A stretch of 64,000 nucleotides of DNA from JADGOV01 sp963814355 (GCA_963814355.1 CAWFCZ010000015.1:1-64000); one strand, 5' to 3'. Counted from the stretch's first letter, positions 1-10,134 are shown. Numbers and translations are program-made. The notes: generated by a model from the sequence alone, not told the origin.

Positions 1-2
1 AC

Positions 3-632
3 TTCGGGCTCTGGCAGATCAACAGCATGCACACCGCGATCCTCGCCACCGGCGAATGGTCCGACCCGATCGCCAACGCACACATGGCCAAAGCCGTCTT
101 CGACCAACAAGGCTGGCCGGCCTGGACCACCTGGACCAGCGGGGCATACCGGGAGTACCTCCCGCAAGCCGAAGCGGCAGTCGCCCAGCTCGGCGGCGCA
201 ACCCCCGTAGCATCACCGACACCGTGCCTGTCGACGACAACACCCGGACCCGGCGGCGGGCCGACCCGGCGGGCCGCGGTCAACTACGCCCTCAATCAGC
301 TCGGGAAGCCCTACCAGTGGGGCGCCACCGGTCCAGACTCCTACGACTGCTCCGGCCTGGTCTGGGCCGCCTACCGCTCAGCCGGGATCAACCTGCCCCG
401 CACCGCCGGGGAACAAATGCAGGCCAGCACAATCATCCCGCCTCAGCAGGCACAGACCGGCGACCTTGTCTTCTCCCACGTGACAGCTACCGATGCCGGC
501 CACGTCAAACTCATCGTCACCGTCTCCGGCGGCATCGCACACACCGTCCAAGCCCCCCAAACAGGAGACGTAGTAAAAGTAACCGACGTTCTGCTGACCG
601 GAGCGGTGGTTGGGCGCGTGGCAGTCCGATAG
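3..632 (+). CDS. Lysozyme-like/NlpC-P60 cell-wall hydrolase, C-terminal part
   Basis: The gene is cut by the left edge of the window; the reading frame is open from base 3. The first visible residues (FGLWQINSMH, then a QGWPAWTTW stretch) look like the end of a lysozyme-like transglycosylase domain. A Thr/Pro/Gly linker follows, then an NlpC/P60 domain with the catalytic Cys in YDCSGLVW and a likely His in GHVKLIV. Such proteins cleave peptidoglycan glycans and stem peptides. In actinobacteria the two-domain form is common in conjugative or integrative element transfer modules and as secreted hydrolases. Its position next to a defence operon and a tRNA boundary makes an element-encoded transfer hydrolase plausible, but the upstream genes are not visible. 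The domain call is firm; the role is inferred. Confidence 0.8.
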   Translation, partial: FGLWQINSMHTAILATGEWSDPIANAHMAKAVFDQQGWPAWTTWTSGAYREYLPQAEAAVAQLGGATPVASPTPCLSTTTPGPGGGPTRRAAVNYALNQLGKPYQWGATGPDSYDCSGLVWAAYRSAGINLPRTAGEQMQASTIIPPQQAQTGDLVFSHVTATDAGHVKLIVTVSGGIAHTVQAPQTGDVVKVTDVLLTGAVVGRVAVR

Positions 633-818
633 CGCATCAGTTGTCGGTGACATGCTGGGGGAAAGTCATGCGTGCGGGAGGGTGATCTTCGCGCACCACT
701 CCGGAATGAACAGTCCAGCTGTACGCAGTCTGCCTGCTACCTGGCACATTTCGGCCGATCGGAAATGCGGGAGACCTTCATCCACCACAACAGGCCAGCC
801 TCACGGTAACGGTGCCAC
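633..818. other. Convergent intergenic region, no gene seen
   Basis: This 186-bp gap separates the 3' ends of the plus-strand hydrolase and the minus-strand DUF499 ATPase. I see no RNA gene, clear hairpin terminator or credible coding frame in it. A plus-strand reading frame crosses it only by running on into the antisense of the ATPase gene. Confidence 0.5.
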
Positions 819-3779
819 TCAAAATTTGTCGTCCTCTACGCGCACTCGAGCACCGGCCTGCTGCGCCTTCGACTCCAGCGAACCCTGGTGCCCCTCCGCG
901 GTCGTGAGTGTGACAGACAGGTTTAGGAGCTGGTGGTCGCCTGGGTTAGCCAGGTCTATGACCTTGGCGAGCTCACGCAGCAGCTGCCAAACGTGCTCAC
1001 GTACGGTCGGGTCGGCGATGCTGCGGTTCGCCAGCTCGACGATGTAGCGCTTGTACGTGACCGGCCCACCGCCGGCCGGCGGCATCGGCACGGTCGCGCG
1101 GGTGCCCGGGTCAGCGCGGTACGGGTCGTCGGCCGGGGTCTCGACGAGCACGTCGCCGCCGGGCCGCGGCACAGTGACCGTCGCAGTCGACGGCGTCGAC
1201 ATGCCCCCGTCAGCACAGCTCGATGTTGACGGGATGGGGGTCGCGGGCGCAACAACGCGACGGCGCAGCGTCTGGCTGATCGAGTTGATGGACAGGTTCG
1301 CTGGGGAGGCGACGGCGAGCGGGTTGCCGTCGGAGTCGACAAGCTCCCACCCGTTGTGCAGCATTTCGTAGACGGCGCGCCGGACTTCGTCGGTCGACGG
1401 GACCAGCGGGAACGACGGGTTCTTGAAGAACGACTGGACGACCTCGCGTGGCGTTAGCGCCCGGTCGAAGCCGTCGAGCAGCGTCGCGAGGTACGTCGCC
1501 GATAGCCCGGCCGGAACCGTGGCGCGGCCGGCCTCGACCAGCGCGGCCCACACCTGCTCGCCGCGCAGGCTTGATTTCACGTCGTCGTCGAACCGCTTGA
1601 ACTCGACGGTGAGGTCACCGGCGCGCAGGAGGTAAGTGTAGTGCTGGAACGCCTTAACGAGGTCCTTCTTCAGCTTGGCCTCGGCCTCGTCCCGCTTGGC
1701 GGTGGCCTCCCGCAGTTCGTCTTCCTCGTCCGTGTGGATCTGGCGGACGACGTTGCACCATGCGAGCACCTCGCCGGCGCGCTTGCGGGCGACGTCGCGG
1801 CGCTGCGTGTTTACGCACGCAACGACGCAGCTGGCGGCGTTGTCGACGCGCAGCGGGTTCGGGCCGAGACCGAGCAACGAGGTAATCTCGGCGCGGCTCT
1901 GCGCGTCCTTGCCGTTGAGCAGCGTCCACCGTCGCGGGTCGAGCACGATGAGCCGGTTGTCGGTCGAGTTGACCTTCTCGAAGACGTTCTCCATGTCGAT
2001 CGGCCCGGTTGGCGCGGGCGCGTCAATGAACTGGATGTGGTCGAACGTGCCCTTGTGAGCCAGCTTCTGCGTGACGTCCCACACGAGCTCGTCGCGTGCT
2101 TCGGCACTGACCAGCGACAGTGACGCGGTGAAGTACATCCGCAGCGTCTGCTTGATCGACAAGTAATATCGCGCGGGGGCGTTCGGCGGCGTGGTGATCT
2201 CAAGCGCGCCGAGACCCTCGTCGCCGGTAAGCGCGTTGAAGATCTCCTCGGCCTCCGTATACGGTGTGCCGGGCATCGGCTGCGGGTCGAAGACCGCGGC
2301 GAGCATCTCGGCCTTCGTCCCACCGCGGCTGCCGCGCGGCCGCGCGACGATCGAGTAGCAGAACAGCGCGGTTGCCATCCGCACCGCTGGCGACGTCTGC
2401 CGGGCCGTGACGCCGGCCGCGCGGAGCCGCTGGTCGACGAGCACCGCGCGGCCGCCGGTGCCGTCGCTGCTGGTGATGTCGGTCGTCGCGACGGAACGGT
2501 AGCCCTGGATCGCGCGGTCGTTGTTCATCAGCAGGCCTGAGGACAGGACCTGCTCGAGCGCGACGGTGAGCGGGATGTCGCCGACGCCGATGAGTGTCGG
2601 CGACCAACGGCCGGCCTTGTGCTCGTGGAACCAATGCAGCGCGGTTCGGGCGAAAATCGCGACCGTAGAGCGAACCCGCTGGAAGTTCTGGACCTGCGAC
2701 CACTCCTCGCGCACGAGTCGCATCAGGTCCGGATGGAACGGGTAGGTGGCGGCGACCCGGTCGGCGAAGCCGCCGGCGCCGCGATTCGGGCCGAGCTTGT
2801 CCATAACCGTTTCTCGCCACCCGTGTTCGGCAGCGGTGAGGTACGCATTCGCGACGTCGCCGACCGGCAGCGTCCGCGTGATCGTCTCGAACAGGCGGCG
2901 CTGGATGATCGAGGCGAAGTCCTGCGCCTCGGTGACGGCGACGGTCGTGCCGTTGCGGACGAGACGCTCGGCGACGTAGCCGCGGAAGTCCTCGGCGATC
3001 GGCGGGTAGCCGCGCTCGTCGAGCTCGCTGCGGATCATCACGACGATCATCGCGACGCGCGGGACGTCGTCGCACGCGTCCATGAGTGCGTTGAGGAAGG
3101 CCTTCTCGTTCGGCATACGGTCGATGTTCGTCGCATCGGACAGCTGCAAGACGTAGTCCATAAGCTCGTCGAGGAGGATGAGCACCGGCCGGCCGGTGTC
3201 TGTCAGCGCCTCCTGCAGCGTGCCCTTGTTCGGGCCTGCGTTGACGTAGCGCTGGTAGCGGTCCATATCGCCCTCGACGAGTGACCACATGAATCGCTCA
3301 AATAGGCTCGTCGCCGGGCCGAAGATCTCGTTCGTCTTGCCGGGGCTGAAGTAGTCGGCGGTGAGCACGACAGCCTTCGTACCGCTCAGGTCAATGCCGG
3401 CGCCGCCATGCTCAGCCTCACTCTGCACGAGGGTGCCGAGCTCGGTTGCGAAAAGCTGCTCCGGGTTGTTCGCCATGTGGTACAGGCCGACGAGGGCGTG
3501 GCTCTTTCCTCCACCCATCCCCTGATCCAGATGGAACAGCGCTGTCGACTCGGCCGCGGTACCTAGGCGCCGCGCGACGCGACCGAAGAAGCCGACGAGG
3601 TTCGGTGTCGGCTGCGTGATGTCCACGTAGTAGTCGACCTTGCGGTAAGGCACGTCGACGGTCTGGTAAACGGCCTTGTGCAAGCTCATCTGCAACTCGC
3701 CGACCGACCCGTCCGAGCCGGTCACCTCGCCGCGAAGCGTCAGCACGTCCACCCAGTGCGGCACGGTGCTCGGGCTCAT
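819..3779 (-). CDS. DUF499-family AAA ATPase of an Hma-type defence operon
   Basis: This 986-residue protein is the ATPase of a three-gene helicase, methylase and ATPase operon. A Walker A-like loop, GMGGGKSH, lies at residues 87-94 with the lysine at 92. A Walker B strand, VLILLDE, lies at 199-205. The long C-terminal half is helical with no second obvious catalytic motif. Length and architecture match DUF499 proteins, which genomic surveys found linked to DUF1156 methylases and helicases in defence islands. It probably supplies ATP-driven remodelling or loading for the complex; the mechanism is unknown. Its ATG begins 2 nt after the methylase stop, so it is the distal, translationally coupled gene. 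The gene looks intact. The family call is strong and the defence role is inferred from the gene set. Confidence 0.88.
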   Translation of the reverse strand: MSPSTVPHWVDVLTLRGEVTGSDGSVGELQMSLHKAVYQTVDVPYRKVDYYVDITQPTPNLVGFFGRVARRLGTAAESTALFHLDQGMGGGKSHALVGLYHMANNPEQLFATELGTLVQSEAEHGGAGIDLSGTKAVVLTADYFSPGKTNEIFGPATSLFERFMWSLVEGDMDRYQRYVNAGPNKGTLQEALTDTGRPVLILLDELMDYVLQLSDATNIDRMPNEKAFLNALMDACDDVPRVAMIVVMIRSELDERGYPPIAEDFRGYVAERLVRNGTTVAVTEAQDFASIIQRRLFETITRTLPVGDVANAYLTAAEHGWRETVMDKLGPNRGAGGFADRVAATYPFHPDLMRLVREEWSQVQNFQRVRSTVAIFARTALHWFHEHKAGRWSPTLIGVGDIPLTVALEQVLSSGLLMNNDRAIQGYRSVATTDITSSDGTGGRAVLVDQRLRAAGVTARQTSPAVRMATALFCYSIVARPRGSRGGTKAEMLAAVFDPQPMPGTPYTEAEEIFNALTGDEGLGALEITTPPNAPARYYLSIKQTLRMYFTASLSLVSAEARDELVWDVTQKLAHKGTFDHIQFIDAPAPTGPIDMENVFEKVNSTDNRLIVLDPRRWTLLNGKDAQSRAEITSLLGLGPNPLRVDNAASCVVACVNTQRRDVARKRAGEVLAWCNVVRQIHTDEEDELREATAKRDEAEAKLKKDLVKAFQHYTYLLRAGDLTVEFKRFDDDVKSSLRGEQVWAALVEAGRATVPAGLSATYLATLLDGFDRALTPREVVQSFFKNPSFPLVPSTDEVRRAVYEMLHNGWELVDSDGNPLAVASPANLSINSISQTLRRRVVAPATPIPSTSSCADGGMSTPSTATVTVPRPGGDVLVETPADDPYRADPGTRATVPMPPAGGGPVTYKRYIVELANRSIADPTVREHVWQLLRELAKVIDLANPGDHQLLNLSVTLTTAEGHQGSLESKAQQAGARVRVEDDKF

Positions 3780-3781
3780 GG

Positions 3782-6572
3782 TCAGGACTCCTCAGGGTGC
3801 GTGAAGGTGAGGCTCAACTGGTCGTCCGCCTCGCGATGCTCGCTGGCGACCCGTTGGGCGAGAGTGCCGATGGTGCCCGCGTTGCGCTGAACCGCAGTGA
3901 GCGCCTTCGCGACGGCGTCGCTGGGCGGCAGCTGCTGGACCAGCTCGCCTATCACGGCCCACAAGTGGGCGTCGGTCGGCTGGCGGTCCGCCGTGGTGAT
4001 CACTGCGGCAGCCGCCTCGGTGGCGCCCTTGTTCCACGCGGCCGCCATCGCCCGGGCGACCTCGAACGTTGACGATCGGTCCCACACGTGGTGGGGCGCG
4101 TCGAAGCGCAACTTGAAGCCGCTCTTGCTCTCGGTGAGGAGCGGCCCACGCATGTCCTCGATGCGAAGGTTGTCGGCCTGCGCGAGGAATCGCGCCTCAC
4201 CCTTCGGCACGTCGGTCCGGCCGTACAATCTGTGCCAGAAAACAGCGAACCGCGTAGGCGCGTCGAACGTCTCCAGCGGCAGCTCGTCGAGCTTCAGGGC
4301 AGTTGCGTCACGCACTGCGGTACGAGCGAGTGTCAGGTAGCGGTCGAGCTCGGCCTGCGTGCCGTCGGGCTTGAGGACCTGCGCGTAGCGGCCGTACACC
4401 TCCATCGCCGGGCCGTACGCCGCCATCAACTGGTCGGTCAGTGCGAGGCCGTCCCGGTCCCAATCGCGCACCGCGCTCTTCACGGCCTCGGAGACATCAC
4501 GGTCCACCTGCGCCGCTGTCGCGACGGGGCGTTGCGGAGCGGCAACGCGGCAGCCGATCGTGACGGTGACCTTGATGCTCGCAACGCCAGTGGCAGCGGT
4601 CTCAGTGCGTGAAGGCCACGAGCTCGTCACCACGAAACCAGCGTCATGGAGAGCGCCCAGGAGGCGACGCCATGCATCCGGATCGGAGTGACCGAAGACG
4701 ACAACAAGGTGCCCATCCGGTCGCAGGACGCGCCGCGCCTCGGCAAAAGCGCGTCCGAGCATCTGCTCGTAGAAGGCCCGAGTGCGGTGCTCGCTTACCG
4801 AACCCCGGTCACGACTCTTAACGATGATCTCGTCGGTCTTGTCCTGCAGCCCGTCGGGCCCTCCAGCCGCGCCGTCGAACAAGTCGGGAACCACGTTCGC
4901 GAGAGCACGCCGCATCCAGACGAAAAAGATGTCCGAGGCGTCGGCGTACGTGATCATGTCGTAGTAAGGCGGATCGGTGACGACGGCGTCGACGGTGCCG
5001 TCACGGAACGGCAGGGCGACCGCACTGGCGCGGCGAATTCGCGCCGGTCGCCCGGCGGTGCTCTCCGCGATTACCTTTCGCAGCGCGTTCAGGCCCACTT
5101 CGGAGACACTGGCCCACGTTCCTGGGCCGTCGCCGAGACCGGTCTCGAGGTAGTCCAGCTGGCACACGATCACGGACTCGTTGGAGAAGATGTCACCAAC
5201 CTGCACCCGGTTCTGGCCAGTGCCTTCCACGTTCCCATGGGGCCGCAACTTGGCACCACGCGTGGAGTACCGGATCTTGCGGGGAAGGTTTGCGGTCGCG
5301 TAACAGGCGAGCGCCGAAGCGTAGTCGTCGCTGCAACCTGCGCTCTGCAGCTCCGAGAAAACGTCGCGGATGGCTGCGACCGTGACCGCGGTGTGCAGGG
5401 CCTGTCGCGGGTTCATTAGTTCGCCGAAACGCCGGTAGCCGAAGACGGTTGCCTGAATCGTGTTTGTGTTTCCAGGAGGAATGACCTCGTCGGGGATCGC
5501 GGACAAGCCTTCGACGGGTTCGAGAGCGGCAGCGGCCTTCGAGGCGGTGTCGACTGCAGCGATGTCGGTTTCAGTCGGCGCGCGGAACACTTTCCGCGGA
5601 GTGTCGCCGCTGTCCGCAACGGCGAGCAACGCATCGGCGTACTCGCCCGCTAGGCCCTTCGCCTTGATCGTCTCTAGCGCGTGAACATGGCTACAGAACA
5701 GGCAGCGCCCCGCCTTACCCTTGCGTCCGGTGGCTGCCGTGAACGTCGGTTCCTGATCAGGCACGCCCTCGACAACGTCGGAGTGCCAGTTGTCGCCCTC
5801 AACCCGGAGGCGCAGTGACTGCCCGACGTCGTCCGTCCGCTTGTATGGGTAGCGAAGTGCCATGCTCGCGACGAGCGGGAAGCGGCGCTTGCAGTGATCA
5901 CACGGAACCGTCACGGCCCACAGATAGCCCCAGGCGGTCGCACCTGTAGAACTAGCGGGAAGTAGTCACGCATCCGTACCGCGGTGCGCCTACCCACCTC
6001 GGCGAGGACCGCGCGGACGTCGGCGAGGAGATTCGGCTCAGCCTCGCTGAACAGCGCACCTTCGGGTGCCGCGGCGAAGGGCAACTCCGGTTCTGCGAAC
6101 CAGTTACGCAGCGGGAAGTCGGCGAGCAGCCGGCTCCCGAGCGTAGCGACCGGGCTGAGCTCAGTCCCAACCGAGACGACGCCCAGCCGTGCGGCCTCAA
6201 GCGGAATAATGCCACGACCGCTGAAAATGTCGAGAACGACGGGGCGCCCGACCGGGTACTCCTCCTGGATCGCATCACGCAGGCGATCAAGAGCGCTGCT
6301 GCTGCCGAGCTCGACGGCGGCGCGCACGTCGTCGTGCAGGTGCTTACGGTCGGGTAGCAGCGTGGTGAGGACCGCGGCACGGGCCGTGCAATGGGGCGTG
6401 AGGCGAACCAGGTGAACAGCGCCTTCTCGCTACGACCCGAGCCGGAGGGAGTGCCTACAGCTGCGTCCACGGCGGCGCACGGGAACCAGTGGTCGATGAG
6501 TCGGCTTGGCACGCCGACCGTGTCGACGCCTGCCGGGGTATGAGTCGCCGGTCGGTCCTCGGTCGCGGTCAA
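3782..6572 (-). pseudogene. DUF1156 DNA methyltransferase of an Hma-type system, split by two frameshifts
   Basis: Three consecutive minus-strand frames together encode one DUF1156 adenine-methylase-like protein of about 930 residues. Fragment 1 starts at TTG 6572, sharing TTGA with the helicase stop, and carries the N-terminal DUF1156 signature (SRLIDHWFP, then ALFTWFASRPIAR). Near 6381-6385 the frame is lost. Continuation at RAAVLTTLLPD needs one extra base, so a base appears missing in GGCCC. Fragment 2 holds SAM motif I, VLDIFSGRG, near 6237. A second single base is missing in the CCC at 5957-5959. Fragment 3, open to 3782, holds a CxxC...CxxC zinc site and the catalytic motif DPPYYD near 4975-4958. 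The last fragment alone can encode 710 residues but lacks SAM motif I. Either the gene is recently inactivated or the sequence has two indel errors. Confidence 0.85.
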
Positions 6573-9500
6573 CGCTTATCTCCCACCAGCCGACGCAGGT
6601 CGGTCACCTTGATCTGGAACCTCTCGATGCGCCGCGGTCCGGACGCGAGCTGCGCGGCCGGATCCTGCCCCCGCACGACGACAGTCGGAGAAGTCGCGCA
6701 GTTGGCAACGACGTACAGCCAGTACTCATCGCCGCGCTGCTGCGCCTGCGCCCACTCGTGCTGCTCAAGCCACACCGGCGCGAGGCCGGCCTGGAAGCCC
6801 TTCACCTCAACGAGCCGCTGCTCGCGAGTCGTGCAATGCCGCGCCAGCAGGTCGTACCCGACGCCGGCGGTCTGCCGGTCGTCGACGTCGAAGCCGAGGC
6901 GCTCAAGCTCCGCCAACACGGCCGCGACCGCGACCCCCTCGCTGTCCGGGTCGTACCCGAGCTCACTCGCACGCGCGCCGCCGACGACGCTGGCCCATCC
7001 GACGAGCCGCGGCGCGGTCGGCGTGACCTTAGCGATGTCCTCGAGCTGCGCGAGCCGCTGGCGCTTGAGCTCCTCGAACTGGTTCATCCGCTCGCGGCGC
7101 ACCTCGAACGGCAGCTCCTCCAGCTCGCCGAGGTAGCGGTACTCGACCTCGTCGAGCTGCTGACGGGCCCGGTCCACCCACGCCTGACGCTCCGCCCGCG
7201 ACTTGTCGACCTCGCGGCGCAGCGCCTCCCGCGCCTCGGCTGTGCCCTCCGCGCGCATCGCGGGCGTCAGCCCCGCGTTCAGGCCCTGCTCGCCGGCCCG
7301 CCCCGGCCGCAGCGGCATGAGGGACTCCCACGCGGTCTCGAACGCGCCGGCGCCGGAGAACCGGACCAGCAACGGCGTCTTGCGTCGCAGCCGCCGCACG
7401 CCGTCGTGCACTTCCACCTCGGCGTCGAACAGCAGCAGCGTGTAGCTCGTCAACGAGCCTGTGTCGACCAGCGTGGTGCCGCGCACGAGTTCGGCCTCAC
7501 CGACCCGCAGCCCCAGGTCGACGAGCTCGCCGAACGGCTCCTCCGTGGGACCGAGTATGACCACGCCGTCGAGACCCTCCGCGCCTTCGTTGATCGCGTG
7601 CCGGACCGCAGCGCCGTCAGCGGCGACGAGCCCCCCGCGGTCGCCGCCGAGGGCGGCCGGCAGCAGCCCACGCGCGACGACGGTGCGAATGCCGCGGGCC
7701 GGTCCTGGACCGAGCGCCCACGACTGAGCGCCGGCGAGCTGGTCGAGAAACCCGTCGACGATGACCGGGTTGATCGCCTCGAGCCGGTCAGTGCGGAACC
7801 GGTCGAGCGCGGCGGCGGTGTTCGCCGGCGTGTGCAGCCGGTCCTCATCGCGGACAAGCTCCTGCGCGCGGCTGAGCAGCTCGGCGGTGTCGGGCACGGT
7901 CACGGCCGCACTCGGGCTGCGCTGCGCCTCGACGAGAGCCTGCGTGTAGTCGAATCCGGCCCGCGCGGCGGTGGCGTCGAGCAGGTCGAAGATCCGCCCG
8001 CCAAGCGCGTCACCAGCCGATTCGAGGTTCGAGAGCATGACTTCCTGGACCCGTCCTTCACGCGTCTCGGGCGCGACCAGGTGGTAGATGTAAACGGCCT
8101 TCGTCTGGCCGATGCGGTGCAGGCGCCCCATCCGCTGTTCCAGGCGGACCAGCGACCACGGGATGTCCCAGTCGATCATCACGTGCGCGGACTGCAGGTC
8201 GATGCCCTCTCCGCCGGCGTCGGTCGAGACTAAGACTTGAAACTCGCCGGCAAGAAACCGCTGCTGCAGCTTGTCGCGGTCCTTGTGCCCGACGGCGCCT
8301 TCGAGGGTCTCGACGGTGAAGCCCGCGTCAGCGAACCGGCCGGCCAGCCACCGTGCTGAGTCGGCGAACTCGGTGAAGATCAGCACCTGACCCTGCCCCG
8401 GCGCGATGCTGTGCTTGTCGAGGAGCCGCTGCGCCTCGAGCCACTTCGTCGACGGTCCAGAGATGTTCGCGAGCCGGATCTGCGCGATGACGCCGTCGAT
8501 GGCCGCCAGCTCCTCGTTCTTGTTGTGACTGCGCGCGTTGACGACGACCTCTTCGGCGCGGTCCCACGCGTCGTCGTCTTCGACGCCAAGCGACAGGCCG
8601 CCGTCGGTGCCGGCGAACTCGTCGGGCACGGGCGCGTCGGTACGACCGGACGCCGGTCGCTTCAGCGCCTCGTGCCGGCGACGCATCGTCGCCTCCGCGG
8701 CGACCAGCGACGACGCAGCCCGCTTACCGTAGATGGAACGCGCCAGCGTCGCATTCTCGCCGTAGTAGGTGTCGACGTAGTTCATGACAGCGTTGTAGGC
8801 GCCAACCTCGAGCGCGGTGAGGTCGACCGGGACGGTTTCGGCGTATCGCGGCGGGAACAGCGGGTTGCCCTCAAGGTCCTTGAGCTCTTCCTTCATCCTG
8901 CGCAGGAACGACAACGTGGACGGGCGCAGTGCCGTGTCGTACTCGGTCTCGCGTGAGTCCCATGGGTACAGCGTCGGGTCGAGGAGGTTGAGCAGGCCGC
9001 GGAAGAATTGCTCCTTACCGCGGTGCGGCGTGGCGGTGAGCAGCATCAGGTGATGGGTGCGGTTGGCGAGCTCGCGTGCCGCGCCGAGGTACTGCGACGT
9101 GGGTGTGAGGCGGTGCGCCTCGTCAAAGACCGCGAGCGACCACGACGCGCGGGTGCCAGAGACCTTGCGCCGCACGTCCGCGTTGTAGGTGTAGAGGTCG
9201 ACGCTGACGACCCACACGCTCACCCGCGGGTCGAGGTCGCGGGGGTCGCGGGCGACCTCCGGCGTGATCTGAGCGGCCTCGATCGCGAAGTACCGCCGCA
9301 GGTCGCGCTTCCACTTCTCGACCAAGTGCGCCGGCACGATGACGACAGTGTTGCCTGGGATGAGCCCTCGCCGAGTGCCCTCGGCGATGTACATACCGGT
9401 CATGATCGTCTTGCCGGTGCCGGGCTCGTCGGCGAGAAGGAACCGCAACCGCGGCTGAGCGAGCATGTGGGTAAAAACGGCCTCGTCCTGATGCGCGAAC

Positions 9501-9802
9501 GGCCGCAGCGGGCGCGTGGCGAGCACGGCCGAGCGGATCCGCGGTACCGCGTGCTGCATCCACCGGGCCCACATCGTCGCGAGCGCGCGCGTGGAGTCGC
9601 CGCCGGCGTCATTGACCGGGACGATCGCAGCGTCGAGGTCGGCCCGCGACAGGGCCGCGTCGCCGAGCGTGCCGTTGCTGCGCCGTACGACAAGGTCGGC
9701 ACCGTCGCCAGTCTCAGTCGCCGCGATGACGGTAACGAGCTCGCCGTCGACGCGGATCTGCGTTCCCGGCGCCGGCAGCGCCGCCGCGTCGGTCGCCGTC
9801 AC
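6569..9802 (-). CDS. SNF2-type DEAH helicase with C-terminal DUF3883 domain (Hma-type)
   Basis: First gene of the Hma-type operon. I place the start at GTG 9802 because AAGGGAGA precedes it at good spacing and homologous-looking sequence begins there; the frame stays open to 10060 with low-quality sequence. The 1077-residue product has helicase motif I DEPGTGKT (about 125-132), DEAH (227-230), a motif III TATPHRGK, and motif VI QRMGRLHRIGQ (about 556-566). This is typical of SNF2/RapA-like double-stranded DNA translocases. The C-terminal part (about 960-1050), with GYDLLA, LVEVKG and EWAQAQQRGDEYWLYVV, resembles the DUF3883 or NO VEIN C-terminal domain, which has a restriction-endonuclease-like character. 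The stop overlaps the methylase start. It is probably the motor, and possibly the nuclease, of the defence complex. Confidence 0.88.
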   Translation of the reverse strand: MTATDAAALPAPGTQIRVDGELVTVIAATETGDGADLVVRRSNGTLGDAALSRADLDAAIVPVNDAGGDSTRALATMWARWMQHAVPRIRSAVLATRPLRPFAHQDEAVFTHMLAQPRLRFLLADEPGTGKTIMTGMYIAEGTRRGLIPGNTVVIVPAHLVEKWKRDLRRYFAIEAAQITPEVARDPRDLDPRVSVWVVSVDLYTYNADVRRKVSGTRASWSLAVFDEAHRLTPTSQYLGAARELANRTHHLMLLTATPHRGKEQFFRGLLNLLDPTLYPWDSRETEYDTALRPSTLSFLRRMKEELKDLEGNPLFPPRYAETVPVDLTALEVGAYNAVMNYVDTYYGENATLARSIYGKRAASSLVAAEATMRRRHEALKRPASGRTDAPVPDEFAGTDGGLSLGVEDDDAWDRAEEVVVNARSHNKNEELAAIDGVIAQIRLANISGPSTKWLEAQRLLDKHSIAPGQGQVLIFTEFADSARWLAGRFADAGFTVETLEGAVGHKDRDKLQQRFLAGEFQVLVSTDAGGEGIDLQSAHVMIDWDIPWSLVRLEQRMGRLHRIGQTKAVYIYHLVAPETREGRVQEVMLSNLESAGDALGGRIFDLLDATAARAGFDYTQALVEAQRSPSAAVTVPDTAELLSRAQELVRDEDRLHTPANTAAALDRFRTDRLEAINPVIVDGFLDQLAGAQSWALGPGPARGIRTVVARGLLPAALGGDRGGLVAADGAAVRHAINEGAEGLDGVVILGPTEEPFGELVDLGLRVGEAELVRGTTLVDTGSLTSYTLLLFDAEVEVHDGVRRLRRKTPLLVRFSGAGAFETAWESLMPLRPGRAGEQGLNAGLTPAMRAEGTAEAREALRREVDKSRAERQAWVDRARQQLDEVEYRYLGELEELPFEVRRERMNQFEELKRQRLAQLEDIAKVTPTAPRLVGWASVVGGARASELGYDPDSEGVAVAAVLAELERLGFDVDDRQTAGVGYDLLARHCTTREQRLVEVKGFQAGLAPVWLEQHEWAQAQQRGDEYWLYVVANCATSPTVVVRGQDPAAQLASGPRRIERFQIKVTDLRRLVGDKR

Positions 9803-10134
9803 TGGCTTCTCCCTTACGCCGCCGGCATGGGTGGGACCGTTACGGCACTGCGACCGGTCGCCGTGATCCTCTTCCATACCGCTCAGCCGTTTGGAAGTAT
9901 CCTCGCAGCGCTCGCCGTCAAACTCGGTGACCTTGCTGGATTGGACGAAATCGCGCGGCCAAACCGGCTGGCGCACCAGAACACAGCGTTCCGGAACCGC
10001 CCCGCCACCGGAACCCAGTGTCCATCGTCTACCGGGGGACGCACACTGCTCTCGGCGCACCGTGGCTGCCTGCGTGGCTGCCGGGGCGAAGTGATCACCA
10101 TCGTGATTGGGGCGAGATAGCAGGTCAGCCGGGG
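9803..10134. other. Upstream region of the Hma-type operon up to tRNA-Lys
   Basis: The 332 bp between the chosen helicase start and the 3' end of tRNA-Lys must hold the operon promoter. I cannot point to a convincing -35/-10 pair. The helicase frame stays open to 10060, but the extra residues are unlike the family. If the island is an integrated element, its right attachment site should lie at 10135 or just inside the tRNA. No integrase gene is present here. Confidence 0.5.

Noticed and set aside
6506..8233. Plus-strand 575-residue reading frame antisense to the helicase
   Set aside because: High-GC shadow frame: low-complexity Arg/Pro/Leu-rich translation with no motif, opposite a helicase with clear motifs.
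819..9802. BREX or DISARM system
   Set aside because: No PglZ, BrxC-type P-loop with PglX, DrmA/DrmB (DUF1998) or PLD protein is present. The DUF499/DUF1156/helicase set fits Hma instead.
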